Assembly: GCF_011075055.1 (NCBI RefSeq)
Contig: NC_058147.1
Location: 7,874,001 to 7,938,000 of the forward strand
Direction: 5' to 3'
DNA from: Mangifera indica
Taxonomy: Eukaryota > Streptophyta > Magnoliopsida > Sapindales > Anacardiaceae
Length of the DNA: 64,000 bases
Under the pieces are notes generated by a model that saw nothing but the letters and a program-made list of their open reading frames with translations, did not search any database and had not been told where the DNA came from. The translations under genes were made by a program, and so were the position numbers. The number at the start of each line of letters is the position of its first letter. Within the stretch, counting starts at the first letter, position 1. Positions 26,766 through 37,825 of this stretch are shown one piece after another.

Positions 26766-26920
26766 TTATACGTACACACTTTTAATATATAATTTGAATA
26801 TATTGATAATGTATTATCATACGATTGAATGATTTTAAATTAAAGATAAAATAATATTCAATCATATGATAACATATTATCTCGATACTCAAATTGTGTA
26901 CTAAAATTATGTATACAAAA
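26766..26920. mobile_element. palindromic MITE, CAATCATATGAT family
   Basis: ATTATACGTACACACTTTTA and TAAAATTATGTATACAAAAC are inverted ends. The core TATCATACGATTGAATG ... ATTCAATCATATGATAACA is a near-perfect hairpin around TTTTAAATTAAAGATAAAA. No coding capacity. Confidence 0.6.
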
Positions 26921-26943
26921 CATTGTTTATTAGGTTAATAGAT

Positions 26944-27755
26944 GGCCAAAAGACTTGTTTCCACCCAAGGTTAAGTGTAATCCCAAACTTATACCGTTCA
27001 ATTTTAAAAAAATCCAAACTCTTACCTATAAGTAAAATTCTGTTAAAAAACGTAGTTAATATTAATGGCAAAATCGACATTTAACAAAAAATTTAAAAAC
27101 TAAAGTTTTATTGCATTTTCCCTCAATTTGAAAATCTAATAATTTTTCTGCGCCCAAAATTTGATAAGTAGCAATTTCACCCATAGGGTTTTGAAACCAT
27201 TGTCAAAGACGGTGAAATTCGTCTTCTCCAACCGCATTGACTCTTCCTCCGAATTTATCTTCTCCCATTGACGGTAGTGATTTCCTTCGATGAAGATGAA
27301 ATCATTTTTGTCAGAGTGTCTTTTTCTTGGACAAAGACTATTTGAGATGAAGACACTCTGACGAAGACGACTTCGTCTTCATTAGAGATAATTGCTTTAA
27401 TTGATAGGTAGGAAAAAGTTGGTAAGGAGAGACAACCTCGGTGGGAGGACGAATGTAGCTAGAGACAAGAACTTTATCATCTCTAGCGATGGTTTCAAAA
27501 CCCTAGAGGTGAAATTACTACTTTTCAAACTTTAAGTGAAAGAAAATGATTAGATTTTCAAACTAGAAAGAGGGGAAAATGTGTTAAAACTTTAGTTTTT
27601 AATTTTTTTTTTTTTGTGAAAGGATAATTTTGCTCTTAACTTTATCTGAAAATTTAATAGAATTTTGTTTATAGATAAGACTTTAAATTTTTAAAAATTA
27701 GATGATAAGAGTTTAAGATTATACCTAACTTCGGGTAGTAACAAGTCTTTTGGCC
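26944..27755. mobile_element. MULE-like foldback element with GGCCAAAAGACTTGTT termini
   Basis: 812 bp. The left arm begins GGCCAAAAGACTTGTTTCCA and the right arm ends AACAAGTCTTTTGGCC. The arms pair over roughly 250-300 bp with mismatches (CCCTAT/TAGGG, AAGTAGCAATTTCAC / GTGAAATTACTACTTT). Flanks TTAATAGAT and TTATAGATT resemble an imperfect 8-9-bp target duplication, as made by Mutator-type transposases. The unique centre has GACGAAGACGACTTCGTC-like palindromes and no protein. Confidence 0.65.
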
Positions 27756-27759
27756 TTAT

Positions 27760-30400
27760 AGATTAATAAAGCACTCATCTTGATATGCTTGCGGAATTGT
27801 AGCTGGCTTGGCTTGGCTCCTCCAATTCAAGACATGCCCCAAGTATCTTCATATTTTATTCTTGTTACCCATTAATTAATTCATAATTTATGCTTGACAA
27901 TTCAATAACTCATTAATGATAATTAATTTCTTAAGAGAAACAGAGAGAAAAAACAATGGAATCCTAAGTCAAACTATAGTCAAACCCAAGTGGATATCAT
28001 CAAATTGATTATGTAGAAGTACGCATAAACAAAATATTTATTTTATTATTAATATATATATAATAATAATGATAATAATAATAGTAATTAAATATTAATA
28101 AAACTATATGTTTATGTGTAATCATATAATTGAATACTTTTGAATTAAAAATAAAATAATACTCAGTCATATTATAATATACATAAATACGTATGTATTT
28201 GTGTATTCGAAAAGAAACTACTTGAGATCTCATTCCAAAATAAAATTTCCTCATTGATTATTTCATTTAAGCATCTATTGATTAATAAAAACTATATCTT
28301 TAAGCAATTTATTAATCACTAATGCAAGAGTTAATGATGCTTCCAGCTTAGGAATTGAATTGCATTATGACATGGGTGACAACATTATCATAAAATAATA
28401 ATAAATTGCATAAAATATTGAAATATTTGGTGAATGAAATGAGCTGAGATGGTGCGGCTGCCTAAATTGAAACAAAAGAGTGAAACCCTAATCGTTAATT
28501 GTGCCCTAATTTATTCCCCAAATCAAATTAAAATCTCCACTCCCGAAACAAACCCACTTCCTCTGCCTCGGTTATTTCAAGTAATTTCACTGTCAAAGTT
28601 CTTAATTTCTTTCATAATGCCCCCTATGCTTCTAAGGATTGATTATTGTTACATCCTACACACTTAGCCAATGTAAATCACGGTAAAATTATTAGTGAAA
28701 TTATTGTCACATCCTTCTAAGGATTAATTTTACATACTTTTGTATTTTGAAAGAAAAATATTAAGAATTATAAAAAATATATTAAAATAATAAAAAATAA
28801 AAGAAAAATAATAAGATATTAATATTAACGAGTAACGTATGGATTAACCTATGCTTTTAGGGTTGAATATGAATTTTAAAAATTATTACTTATATAACTT
28901 GACTCGTTTTTAATATATACCTACTTTATTTGCACCCAATTTGACCCACTTGCTCATCAAGTCTAAAAATGATAGTTTTCATTCAAACCCACTTCTTAAA
29001 AGTAGCAAAATGAAGGGGATCATAATGTATATTTGAAAGTATGAGGGGTGAACAAACACTATAAGATGCTCCAATGAAACTTTTCTCTATCTTCACGCCA
29101 CCCTTGAAATAATATGACACATCCCACGTTTAAGGCCGTATAGTTTATGTAATAAAAAATAATAATGAAAATAGAAATATATGAAATTAAAATTGTTTGC
29201 TTTGTTTTCCCTGAGTAACACACCTTTAATACCTTTCACAATCCCCCATGGCAAGCTAACCTATTATCATCAAAACTCTTCCTTTCCCAATGCACCCACA
29301 CACTAGTAAGGATGACAATGGGAAGGATAGAGACTAAATATCTTATTTTTTATTCTATTCCTATAAAAAATATCAATCTTTATTTTTGATTCGTTTTGTT
29401 ACAGGAACAACAAAAAATTTTCATCCCCTATCCGTGAAAAGGAAAATCTTTTTTTTGTCCCCATATCTATAAAAAAAATCTCATTTTCGTGTCATTTAAA
29501 CATAATATAAATATATTAAACAACAAAATTAAAACTAATTTGTTATTTCAAATGCGACAAATAATATATGTTAACTACTTTAATTTACATAACAAAAAAC
29601 ATAAATAAATTTTAAAAACACAAATAACCTAAAACTATAAAAATATGTTAGTATATTAAGTAAATATATTAATATAAATGGACGGAGGCGGGGATAGGGC
29701 GAGTCGAGGAGGGGATATACATATATCCCTATCCTCAACCCGTCTTCGATTATGGAGATATTTTTTATTTTCATTCCTATCCTCTGTCTTATTTTTATCA
29801 AAAAACATTAAATAGTAATGGGTCAAAGGCCTTAAATTCAAGTCAAAATTATCATTTCTACTCTCAAAAGAGCAATGGGAAAAGCTTATTCATCAAATTA
29901 GAGTCTATTTGAACCAAATTTAGTATAAATTTGAATTGAATTTATAATATTTAGTTCTTTTTCGTTTGAATTAACATGTAGAATTCTTATAAAATAACCG
30001 ACATTGTTAGATATTGAATGTCTGCAATAATTATATAGAATAAATTAATTATATTAAATTATTTAGTGACAAATATTAAGTAATTCAACATTTATTTATT
30101 TATTCTTTACCCACATCACTTAAATTAAATGATAACAATCGAATTTATGCTACAAGAGATTACCCGGTTGAGGACAAACCCTGAACGTCGGATAAATTAT
30201 ATAGTTTTACAGAGATTAAACCTCAACCACCAGATCCTCAAATTCAGTGGAACCCACATGGATGCAGAAAGAAATCCAGGGACAAGTACCAAAAACATTG
30301 CAAAGCTTCTTCACTGGATAACAAAACAATGGGCAACTTAGGCCATTAAAAAAGAAATATTAAATAATTAATTACTAAAATAAAATAAAATAGAAAGCAA
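27760..30400. other. intergenic; repeats only
   Basis: 28080-28225 has a degraded palindromic MITE (AATCATATAATTGAATAC ... TACTCAGTCATATTATAATA). The open frame at 28449 has no recognised homologue. No gene supported. Confidence 0.5.
29310..29825. repeat. dispersed repeat with GGATGACAATGGG / GGCGGGGATAGGGCG ends
   Basis: One end is AAGGATGACAATGGGAAGGA; a GC-rich block GGACGGAGGCGGGGATAGGG lies near the other. The AT-rich middle (AACTACTTTAATTTACATAA) matches the middle of 46228-46788 in the opposite orientation. Confidence 0.5.
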
Positions 30401-30459
30401 AGGGCATGGCCCCTTAATCACTCAATTAAAAATCTTAATTAAGTATTTAACTAGAAAGA

Positions 30460-31043
30460 CAAAGCAATTCAGTTCAATTCCCTCCCCTCCCCACCTCCAC
30501 CAACTCTCACTCTCAACTCAAAAACTCACACACTCCCAACCTCCACTCTCAAAGTCTGCCACCACCACCGTTACTGCCGCCGCCGACGCCGGCACCCAGT
30601 TCTGAACCCATTCTCCTTCTTTCTGTGTATCCATTTCATGTTATGTATGACCATGAAAATGGAGTTCCATGCAGGCATTCATTGAGCTTGATAAATAGAA
30701 GGGCGCAGCTTTTTTTGCTATTTTAGTTTCTGTTTATCAGAAACTTCCATTGATGATTTATGAAAGGTTGAAGATTGAAGGTTAAAGATGAAATCATGAA
30801 ATGTTTGTTTTGTTTCTGTGAAGTTTGAGTTTTGGGTTCAACTATTTAGTGTGAAGCTTAAGCATTCTCATTTATCTCTTTCACATGCATGCTGTCTCCA
30901 AGAGTGGACTTTCACCATCTTCTTCACTGTTACCAAGATTTCCACCATTACATTAACCTTCATTTTCTTATCAACCCCATTTCTTAAAACTTGATTAGTT
31001 ATCAAAGTTTTTCCTTTTTTGGTTTTTGTTTTTGTTAATTTCT
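30460..31043 (+). promoter_or_regulatory. probable leader of the RGI5-like gene
   Basis: A CT- and CCACC-rich tract (30480-30600), including a GCCGCCGCCGACGCCGGC block, lies before the start codon at 31044. Several ATGs at 30635-30690 would give short upstream frames if this is all transcribed. Inference from composition. Confidence 0.35.
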
Positions 31044-31509
31044 ATGGCTTCTTCTTCTCTCTTGTTTTCCTCATTCTTGTTTTTGTTTTCAACCAACATT
31101 TTGGTTTCTTCACTTTCTCCTGATGGAGAGGCTCTTCTTTCTCTTCCCTCATCGGCTGGTCCTTCTGCAAAAGCAGCCTCTTCAATCCTCTCTTCATGGG
31201 ACCCTTCAAGCTCAACACCATGTTCATGGCAAGGCATTACATGTTCTCCTCAGAGCAGAGTTATCTCCCTCTCTTTACCAAACACTTTCCTGAATTTGTC
31301 TTTTTTACCTCCACAACTCTGCTCTCTCTCTTCTCTTCAACTCCTCAATCTCTCCTCCACCAACATTTCAGGCACCATTCCTCCTTCTTTTGGCCAACTC
31401 ACTAATTTGCGCCTTCTAGACCTCTCTTCAAACTCCCTCATTGGCTCCATTCCTCCAGAGCTCGGCCAGCTCTCATTGCTTCAGTTCCTTTTTCTGAACT
31501 CCAATAGAC
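31044..31509 (+). pseudogene. RGI5: RGI5-like LRR receptor kinase, 5' fragment cut off by a retrotransposon
   Basis: From ATG 31044, a signal peptide (MASSSLLFSSFLFLFSTNIL) is followed by the LRR N-cap with SSWDPSSSTPCSWQGITC and the first leucine-rich repeats (LLNLSSTNISGTIPPSFGQL, LLDLSSNSLIGSIPPELGQL). The frame is cut after 155 codons plus one base at the insertion point; reading on into the LTR adds 21 residues and stops at 31572-31574, so at most a secreted 176-aa fragment could be made. The family is LRR-RLK XI, closest to the Arabidopsis root meristem growth factor receptor RGI5 (At1g34110 from memory). The remainder resumes at 37826. Confidence 0.9.
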
Positions 31510-32164
31510 TGTTGCGTACCTGTTCAGGTCAAGTTCCCTGCTGCTCCAGCTTCAATGTCTCTTGGCAGAATTAAGTGAAAAGAAGATCCTGTAATGTTTT
31601 GGACCTCAGCAGGCCGCCTCTATTTTGTATAATGTATACTCAGTCAATGTAACAAACTCAATCAATTCAATAGAAATAGCATTCCAATCTGAAATTCATT
31701 CATTCGTCAATGCTAATGTTTACACCAATGTTTCTCAACTCAACTCAAGCAACAACAGAACAATGAAACTAAAGGAAAATAAACTGGAACAAACAAAATA
31801 AATGGACACTGAATAATTCTGGAATTTGAGAGCCAGACCCCTCCTCCTTCTTAACAAACTTCAGTACATCATTTTCATAACAAAAAACCAGGCTCCGTCT
31901 CCTTTTTCTGCTGCTCTATAAAAGCATGAGCCTCCTTAACCGAATTCTGCCTCCTGCCCACTGATAGGCTGCCAAGTGGTCACAGCTGAATGGCCAAGCT
32001 TATTCTGCTCCAGATCAGCTTCTGTCATTCCCAGTTTGCCCTCCATCAGATCCATCCTTGAGTCTTCAGCTGAGAGTTTCATCCTTTCTTCTGAATTTGG
32101 GTCTGCTTCCTCTAATCTCTTCTTGGGCCTACGAAAATAAACTTTGGTAATTAGGCCTCTATCA
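31510..32164 (-). repeat. LTR (3' LTR in element orientation)
   Basis: 655 bp, TG...CA on either strand, same length and apparently same sequence as 37166-37820. It contains the last 76 codons and the stop of the Gag-Pol frame (stop 31936-31938). Confidence 0.95.
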
Positions 32165-35100
32165 ATACCCCCCCCACGGAGACGCACCTTGTCCTCAAGG
32201 TGAAATTCGGGAAAACAGTCCCGTAAAGCGATGTAATCCTCCCAAGAGTTCTCACAGTCCGGAAGAGAATGCCATTTGATGAGGACCTGCAAGTGACCAG
32301 TTTTTGAATAACGAGTATCCAATAAAGCTTCCGGCTGTAATTGCAATTCTAAGTCCCCCGAAAGGCAGCCAGGCAGAGGTTGTGGCTGTATAGCAGCCCC
32401 TAAGACCCTTTTTAACTGTGACACATGGAAAACCGGATGGATTTTGCTTGTGGAAGGTAAAGCAAGACGGTAGGCAACCGCACCAATTTTTTCAAGGATG
32501 ACATAAGGGCCGTAGAAGCGAGGGCTCAATTTTTCATTGAGCTTCTTAGCAAGAGTCCTAAAACGGTAAGGCTGAATTTTAAGGAACACTTGCTCACCAA
32601 CTTCAAAGTGGAGCTCGCGACGTTTCAAATCGGCTTGACGTTTCATCCTATCTTGGGCTTTATGGAGCTGCTGTTTCAACTCAAGCAGAATGGCATCTCT
32701 TTGCTGTAGAAAAGCGCCAACCTCATCTATTTTGGAGGCTTCGGAACCCCACCGAAAGAGCGTTGGGGGATCTCTCCCATATAAAGCCTTGAAAGGAGTC
32801 ATCCCAAGAGAACTATGGAAAGTGGTATTATACCAATACTCCGCCCAAGTGATCCATTTAACCCAATCCTTTGGTTGTTGAGAGCAAAAGCATCGGAGAT
32901 ATGTTTCAAGGCCACGGTTGACAATTTCAGTTTGACCGTCAGATTGTGGATGATATGCACTGCTGAACTTGAGAGTTGTACCCACGGAACGAAAAAGCTC
33001 CCCCCAGAATTGACTCATAAATAGGCGATCACGATCCGACACGATCGAACGCGGGTAACCATGAAGCCTAACTATCTCTTTACCAAATAAGGCAGCCACC
33101 TCTTTGGCCGTATACGGGTGGGAGAGCACAAGGAAATGGCTGTATTTGGTCAAGCGGTCCACTACCACCAAAATGGTATCTCCCTTTTTCGTTCGTGGAA
33201 GACCCCCAATGAAGTCCATAGATATGTCCTCCCAAACTTTATCAGGGATGGGAAGAGGCTGTAAGAGGCCTGCAGGACTCATGGCTTGATATTTGTTTCT
33301 TTGGCAGATTTCACAGTGGGCTACAAAATCCCTAATACACTTTTTCATGCCAATCCAAAAAAAAACTGCTGTTATTTTCTTGTAAGTGCGAAAAAACCCT
33401 GAATGGCCACCGAAAGGTGAAGAATGGAATTCCCGAAGCAAGGCTGGAAGTAGGGCAGAAGAGGAAAGCATCACCAACCTGTTTTTGTAGAATAGAGTGC
33501 CATTCTTTAATAAGAAGTTGGCGTGGCTGGAGGGGTCCTGGAGGAGCTGCTGAATGATTTGTTTATACCGGCTGTCGGAGCGAACCTCTTGATCAATCAC
33601 TTCCCCCTCGATCCAATGGCCGGCTGAAATGGAGTGTAAAGAAAGAGAGGCTTCTGGTAACCTGGACAAGGCATCAGCTGCTTTATTCTCCATTCCCGGA
33701 CGATACTGAATTTCAAAATCGAAACCAAGTAGTTTCATCACCCATCGTTGTTGCTCTCCACTAATGATGGTTTGATCCATTAAATGTTTCAAACTCTTCT
33801 GATCAGTGCGGACAATAAAATGCTTCCCCAATAGATAATGACGCCACTTTTGCAAGGCTAAGACAATGGCCATTAATTCACGTTCATAAACTGACTTTAC
33901 TTTGTTTCTAGGGGAGAGAGCCTGACTCATAAAAGAAATAGGCCTACCCCCCTGCATGAGAACAGCCCCGACGCCTATGGACGAAGCATCCGTCTCAACT
34001 AGAAAAGGCTGGGTAAAATCAGGCATGGCAAGAACTGGAACAGTAGTCATGGCTGTCTTCAACCTCTCGAATGCTACTGTAGAGTCTTCATTCCAGTGGA
34101 AGGAGTTCTTTTTCAACAGCTGTGTCAATGGGGCTGCAATTTGTCCATAGTGGCGTACAAAGCGGCGGTAATAGCCTGTAAGTCCCAAGAACCCTCGAAG
34201 TGCCGTAATATCGCGAGGTCGCGGCCAATCAATCATACACTGAATTTTCTGAGGATCAGCAGCTACACCCTCAGCTGAAATTATGTGGCCCAAATACTCC
34301 AAGCGAGAAACCCCAAAGGAACATTTTTTTCTGTTCAAGAGTAGGTGATGGTCGGAAAGAAGCTGCAAAGCTAAACTGAGATGATGCAAGTGAGCAGATA
34401 AGGTGCTGCTGTAAATCAAAATATCATCAAAAAAGACAAGAATAAACTGCCGTAAATGGGCCCGAAAGACTTCATTCATGAGGGCCTGAAAAGTGGCAGG
34501 GGCGTTGGACAGGCCGAAGGGCATGACCAGAAACTCGTAATGGCCGTTATGTGTCCGGAAAGCTGTTTTCTCAACATCAGAATCAATAATTCTGATTTGA
34601 TGGTAGCCAGATTTCAAATCAAGTTTGGTGAAGATTGTAGCACCAGATAATTCATCTAACAGCTCATCTATAGCAGGAATAGGAAACTTATCTGGAATGG
34701 TAATTTTGTTGAGGGCGCGGTAGTCAACGCAGAAACGCCAGCCACCGTCCTTCTTTTGCACCAGGAGAACAGGGCTGGAGAATGGGCTGTGGCTTGGGCG
34801 AATAATTCCAGCATGAAGCATTTCACGAACCTGTCTCTCAATTTCAGTCTTCTGGTGATGAGGATACCGATAAGGTCGGACGTTAGGCGGTGCGACTCCA
34901 TCAAACAAACGGATGGCATGATCATGTTTTCGGCATGGCGGTAACCCCATGGGCTCCTCAAACAAATGTTGGAAATTTACCAGAATTCTCTGAACTGCTT
35001 CTGGAGGCTCTTCTGAAATATTTTCTGAGGCAGCTAACTGAATCCAATAGCAATGGGTACCCATTTTAAGTGATTTCGAAACAGCCTTAAGAGAAGTTTC

Positions 35101-37134
35101 TTGGGTGACTAATGAAGGATCCCCCTGAAGTGTAATTTTCCGCCCTTCCCAGTGGAACACCATAGTGAGGTCCTGCCAATTGCTTTTAATAACGCCCAAA
35201 GTGGCTAGCCAATCCACACCAAGAATGACATCCACGTTGCCCAACGGGAAAACAAAGTAGTCGTGAAGAAATTTCATCTCTGGTAACAGTAGCTCAACGC
35301 CTGGACACTTCTCTCCGCCGGCGACCGAACTTCCATTTCCGATGATCACTTGGAAGGTTGTTGGTGAGCATGGAAGCTGCAATTTGTTGACCAATTGTTG
35401 AGAAATGAAGCTGTGGGAAGCACCGGAATCCACCAGAATGATGACAGGGGAAGTGTGAATTTTGCCCAAAAATTTCAACGTCTTAGGAGTACTGATACCA
35501 GCAACAGAGTGACGGGAAAGCTCCATCTCCTCACTGTTTCGGAGCTTGAGTTGGCTGGCGTCTTCCGAAAATTCCGTTGGGTCCTGTTCATCTTCATCAC
35601 AAAGCATCAAACGGAGTTGTTTGAAGGGGCACTGATGGTTCGGACCGAACTTGCCTGCACACTTGAAGCACAAGCCTTGCGCTATGCGGGTCTGAATTTC
35701 AGATTGGGAGAGGCGTGGGTATTCCGGTCTGGAAGTTAGGTTAGGGCGGCGACTGAACGAGTTGAACCGAGGAGAAAAAGGAATTGGTGGCTGGTTGGGT
35801 GTAGGAGGTGTATGGGGAGAGTGATGGATAGCTTCTGATGGTGGGAGATTTGGTGGAACGACGGAAGAAAGCGTCGAAGGTGGGGCTGAATTTGGGGCTG
35901 AAATATTAGAGGAATGTGTCTGGGAAGTCGAAAGCGTGGGTGGGAAATTATGGCCTGAGTCGGGTCGGTGGAATGGGTATGGGTCAGGTTGATGGGCGGG
36001 CTTATGAGTTGGATTGGGTGTTGGAGCGGTTTGGGTGGGTGGCTGATAGTGTGGACTGGTGTGGTTTGAAACAAGAGACGAAGCTGCTGTGGAAAACGCG
36101 TTTGGGTGGACTGGGCAGGAGGCAGAAATTTTGTGGTTGGGCTGTGTATTAAAGGAAGAAGGAAATGGGCTTGGGCTGGGTTGAAAACTGGATGGAGTTG
36201 CAAAGGCTTGGGCTGCCCTTGTTGGATCCGGGTCCCAATCCGGCCCGTGCACGACCCGGTCCCTTTCTTCTATATCAGCCGCCTGCTGCATCAAGGTGAA
36301 AAGATCCGCCGGTGCTTGGAGACGAAGCTCGGCCTGAATTCGGTGTTTCAGTCCGGCGGTGAAGGCTCCTCGCACCCACTCTGCTGGTGCCGACGGAAGC
36401 ATTGCCACCAGCTGTTCGAAACGCGATCTGTACTCGGCCACCGTTCCCGTCTGCCGATGCAAGATAATCTGTTCGTAGGGCGTCCGGTGCTGTGTTGATC
36501 CGAATCGCAGAAGAAGCTCCTCCTTCACCTCCCTCCATTCACGAAATGGCCTCCAGAGCTCCCTGAACTGAAACCAACTCAACGCCTCCCCTTCCAAACA
36601 AAACATCACTGCCGCCAAACGTTCCCGTTCGTCCATGCCGTTCATCTGGAAATAGCGCTCGACCTTGGCTGCCCACCCCCATGAGTCCACTCCACTGAAC
36701 AGAGGCATCTCCAATTTTCGGTGATAATGGTCACGCCGATTCGTCGTCTCCGGAGCAGCGTAACGCGGTGGTCGATGGTTTCTAGATGATTCTCCAAACG
36801 CTACACCAGCGCTGTGTGGGTAGGGAGGCTGCTGTGGTGGAGGAATCGGCTGCTGAAACCCAAAGTTTGCTCCAGTGTTCAATGGTTCTGAAAAAAATTG
36901 CGGTGGTTCTTGGGTGACAGTAGGTGTCACTACTGTTTCGTTGTCCTTCCCCTTTGTATCCTTCAGCAGAAGTTGTCTTATCTCGTGCAAATTTTCATCA
37001 AGCTTGTCAAACCGAAAAGTTGTTTGGTGTTCTGAATTTACAAATCTTTCATCCATAATGGTCACCTTTTCCGTTAGGCTTTTAAGGTTTTCTTCTAAAT
37101 CTTTCACTCTCCCCTCCATTCTGGTTTTTACCAT
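31936..37134 (-). CDS. Gag-Pol polyprotein of the Ty3/gypsy element, 1,732 aa, uninterrupted
   Basis: One frame from ATG at 37134 to the stop at 31936-31938. Gag: N-terminal coiled-coil-like region (1-60), capsid domain about 140-270 and a reduced zinc knuckle [15 protein letters not shown] near 485. Protease: [12 protein letters not shown] near 568. Reverse transcriptase about 735-920 with [15 protein letters not shown] and the catalytic FFDD. RNase H near 1045 (ETDASS). Integrase from about 1240: HCEIC of the zinc finger, then catalytic D in MDFIGG, D in VSDRDR and E in GQTEIVNR. A chromodomain-like segment, [16 protein letters not shown], lies near 1620. All catalytic residues looked for are present and no stop or frameshift interrupts the frame. 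The last 76 residues are encoded inside the LTR. It acts in replication and integration of the element. Confidence 0.95.
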   Translation of the reverse strand: MVKTRMEGRVKDLEENLKSLTEKVTIMDERFVNSEHQTTFRFDKLDENLHEIRQLLLKDTKGKDNETVVTPTVTQEPPQFFSEPLNTGANFGFQQPIPPPQQPPYPHSAGVAFGESSRNHRPPRYAAPETTNRRDHYHRKLEMPLFSGVDSWGWAAKVERYFQMNGMDERERLAAVMFCLEGEALSWFQFRELWRPFREWREVKEELLLRFGSTQHRTPYEQIILHRQTGTVAEYRSRFEQLVAMLPSAPAEWVRGAFTAGLKHRIQAELRLQAPADLFTLMQQAADIEERDRVVHGPDWDPDPTRAAQAFATPSSFQPSPSPFPSSFNTQPNHKISASCPVHPNAFSTAASSLVSNHTSPHYQPPTQTAPTPNPTHKPAHQPDPYPFHRPDSGHNFPPTLSTSQTHSSNISAPNSAPPSTLSSVVPPNLPPSEAIHHSPHTPPTPNQPPIPFSPRFNSFSRRPNLTSRPEYPRLSQSEIQTRIAQGLCFKCAGKFGPNHQCPFKQLRLMLCDEDEQDPTEFSEDASQLKLRNSEEMELSRHSVAGISTPKTLKFLGKIHTSPVIILVDSGASHSFISQQLVNKLQLPCSPTTFQVIIGNGSSVAGGEKCPGVELLLPEMKFLHDYFVFPLGNVDVILGVDWLATLGVIKSNWQDLTMVFHWEGRKITLQGDPSLVTQETSLKAVSKSLKMGTHCYWIQLAASENISEEPPEAVQRILVNFQHLFEEPMGLPPCRKHDHAIRLFDGVAPPNVRPYRYPHHQKTEIERQVREMLHAGIIRPSHSPFSSPVLLVQKKDGGWRFCVDYRALNKITIPDKFPIPAIDELLDELSGATIFTKLDLKSGYHQIRIIDSDVEKTAFRTHNGHYEFLVMPFGLSNAPATFQALMNEVFRAHLRQFILVFFDDILIYSSTLSAHLHHLSLALQLLSDHHLLLNRKKCSFGVSRLEYLGHIISAEGVAADPQKIQCMIDWPRPRDITALRGFLGLTGYYRRFVRHYGQIAAPLTQLLKKNSFHWNEDSTVAFERLKTAMTTVPVLAMPDFTQPFLVETDASSIGVGAVLMQGGRPISFMSQALSPRNKVKSVYERELMAIVLALQKWRHYLLGKHFIVRTDQKSLKHLMDQTIISGEQQRWVMKLLGFDFEIQYRPGMENKAADALSRLPEASLSLHSISAGHWIEGEVIDQEVRSDSRYKQIIQQLLQDPSSHANFLLKNGTLFYKNRLVMLSSSALLPALLREFHSSPFGGHSGFFRTYKKITAVFFWIGMKKCIRDFVAHCEICQRNKYQAMSPAGLLQPLPIPDKVWEDISMDFIGGLPRTKKGDTILVVVDRLTKYSHFLVLSHPYTAKEVAALFGKEIVRLHGYPRSIVSDRDRLFMSQFWGELFRSVGTTLKFSSAYHPQSDGQTEIVNRGLETYLRCFCSQQPKDWVKWITWAEYWYNTTFHSSLGMTPFKALYGRDPPTLFRWGSEASKIDEVGAFLQQRDAILLELKQQLHKAQDRMKRQADLKRRELHFEVGEQVFLKIQPYRFRTLAKKLNEKLSPRFYGPYVILEKIGAVAYRLALPSTSKIHPVFHVSQLKRVLGAAIQPQPLPGCLSGDLELQLQPEALLDTRYSKTGHLQVLIKWHSLPDCENSWEDYIALRDCFPEFHLEDKVRLRGGGIDRGLITKVYFRRPKKRLEEADPNSEERMKLSAEDSRMDLMEGKLGMTEADLEQNKLGHSAVTTWQPISGQEAEFG
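32165..32178 (-). other. polypurine tract of the retrotransposon
   Basis: On the minus strand, CCGTGGGGGGGGTAT lies directly against the LTR start TGATAGAGG. It primes plus-strand DNA synthesis. It is inside the reading frame, where it encodes RGGG. Confidence 0.75.
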
Positions 37135-37148
37135 AACCCAGCACCAAC

Positions 37149-37161
37149 GGCTCTGATACCA
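37149..37161 (-). other. primer-binding site (initiator tRNA-Met)
   Basis: The minus strand reads TGGTATCAGAGCC shortly inside the LTR, the standard complement of the plant initiator tRNA-Met 3' end. The Gag-Pol ATG follows only about 15 bases later. Confidence 0.85.
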
Positions 37162-37165
37162 AGTT

Positions 37166-37820
37166 TGTTGCGTACCTGTTCAGGTCAAGTTCCCTGCTGC
37201 TCCAGCTTCAATGTCTCTTGGCAGAATTAAGTGAAAAGAAGATCCTGTAATGTTTTGGACCTCAGCAGGCCGCCTCTATTTTGTATAATGTATACTCAGT
37301 CAATGTAACAAACTCAATCAATTCAATAGAAATAGCATTCCAATCTGAAATTCATTCATTCGTCAATGCTAATGTTTACACCAATGTTTCTCAACTCAAC
37401 TCAAGCAACAACAGAACAATGAAACTAAAGGAAAATAAACTGGAACAAACAAAATAAATGGACACTGAATAATTCTGGAATTTGAGAGCCAGACCCCTCC
37501 TCCTTCTTAACAAACTTCAGTACATCATTTTCATAACAAAAAACCAGGCTCCGTCTCCTTTTTCTGCTGCTCTATAAAAGCATGAGCCTCCTTAACCGAA
37601 TTCTGCCTCCTGCCCACTGATAGGCTGCCAAGTGGTCACAGCTGAATGGCCAAGCTTATTCTGCTCCAGATCAGCTTCTGTCATTCCCAGTTTGCCCTCC
37701 ATCAGATCCATCCTTGAGTCTTCAGCTGAGAGTTTCATCCTTTCTTCTGAATTTGGGTCTGCTTCCTCTAATCTCTTCTTGGGCCTACGAAAATAAACTT
37801 TGGTAATTAGGCCTCTATCA
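37166..37820 (-). repeat. LTR (5' LTR in element orientation)
   Basis: 655 bp. On the minus strand a TATACAAAA-type box lies at about 37274-37293. On the plus strand TATAAAAG at 37573-37580 points towards the RGI5-like 3' part. Confidence 0.95.
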
Positions 37821-37825
37821 TAGAC

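Larger units (their letters stand above)
31510..37820 (-). mobile_element. complete Ty3/gypsy (chromovirus-type) LTR retrotransposon, 6,311 bp, antisense to the host gene
   Basis: It starts TGTTGCGTACC and ends GGCCTCTATCA, flanked by the 5-bp duplication TAGAC at 31505-31509 and 37821-37825. The LTRs (31510-32164 and 37166-37820) are both 655 bp and read as identical. On the minus strand the order is LTR, a primer-binding site complementary to initiator tRNA-Met, one Gag-Pol frame, a G-rich polypurine tract, LTR. Pol order PR-RT-RNaseH-IN and a C-terminal chromodomain-like segment place it in Ty3/gypsy chromoviruses. Clade (Reina or another) is not settled. No envelope frame. Identical LTRs, an exact duplication and an uninterrupted frame indicate a recent, possibly autonomous copy. 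Confidence 0.95.

Noticed and set aside
28449..28667. 72-aa frame as a gene
   Set aside because: No recognisable domain, repeat-rich neighbourhood and no splice or promoter support.
31516..31574. Alternative natural C-terminus of a short LRR protein
   Set aside because: These residues are encoded by LTR sequence that is repeated at 37172, so they are not part of the original gene.
35395..36498. Plus-strand frames inside the retrotransposon
   Set aside because: They oppose the Gag region of the intact Gag-Pol frame and have no recognisable domains.
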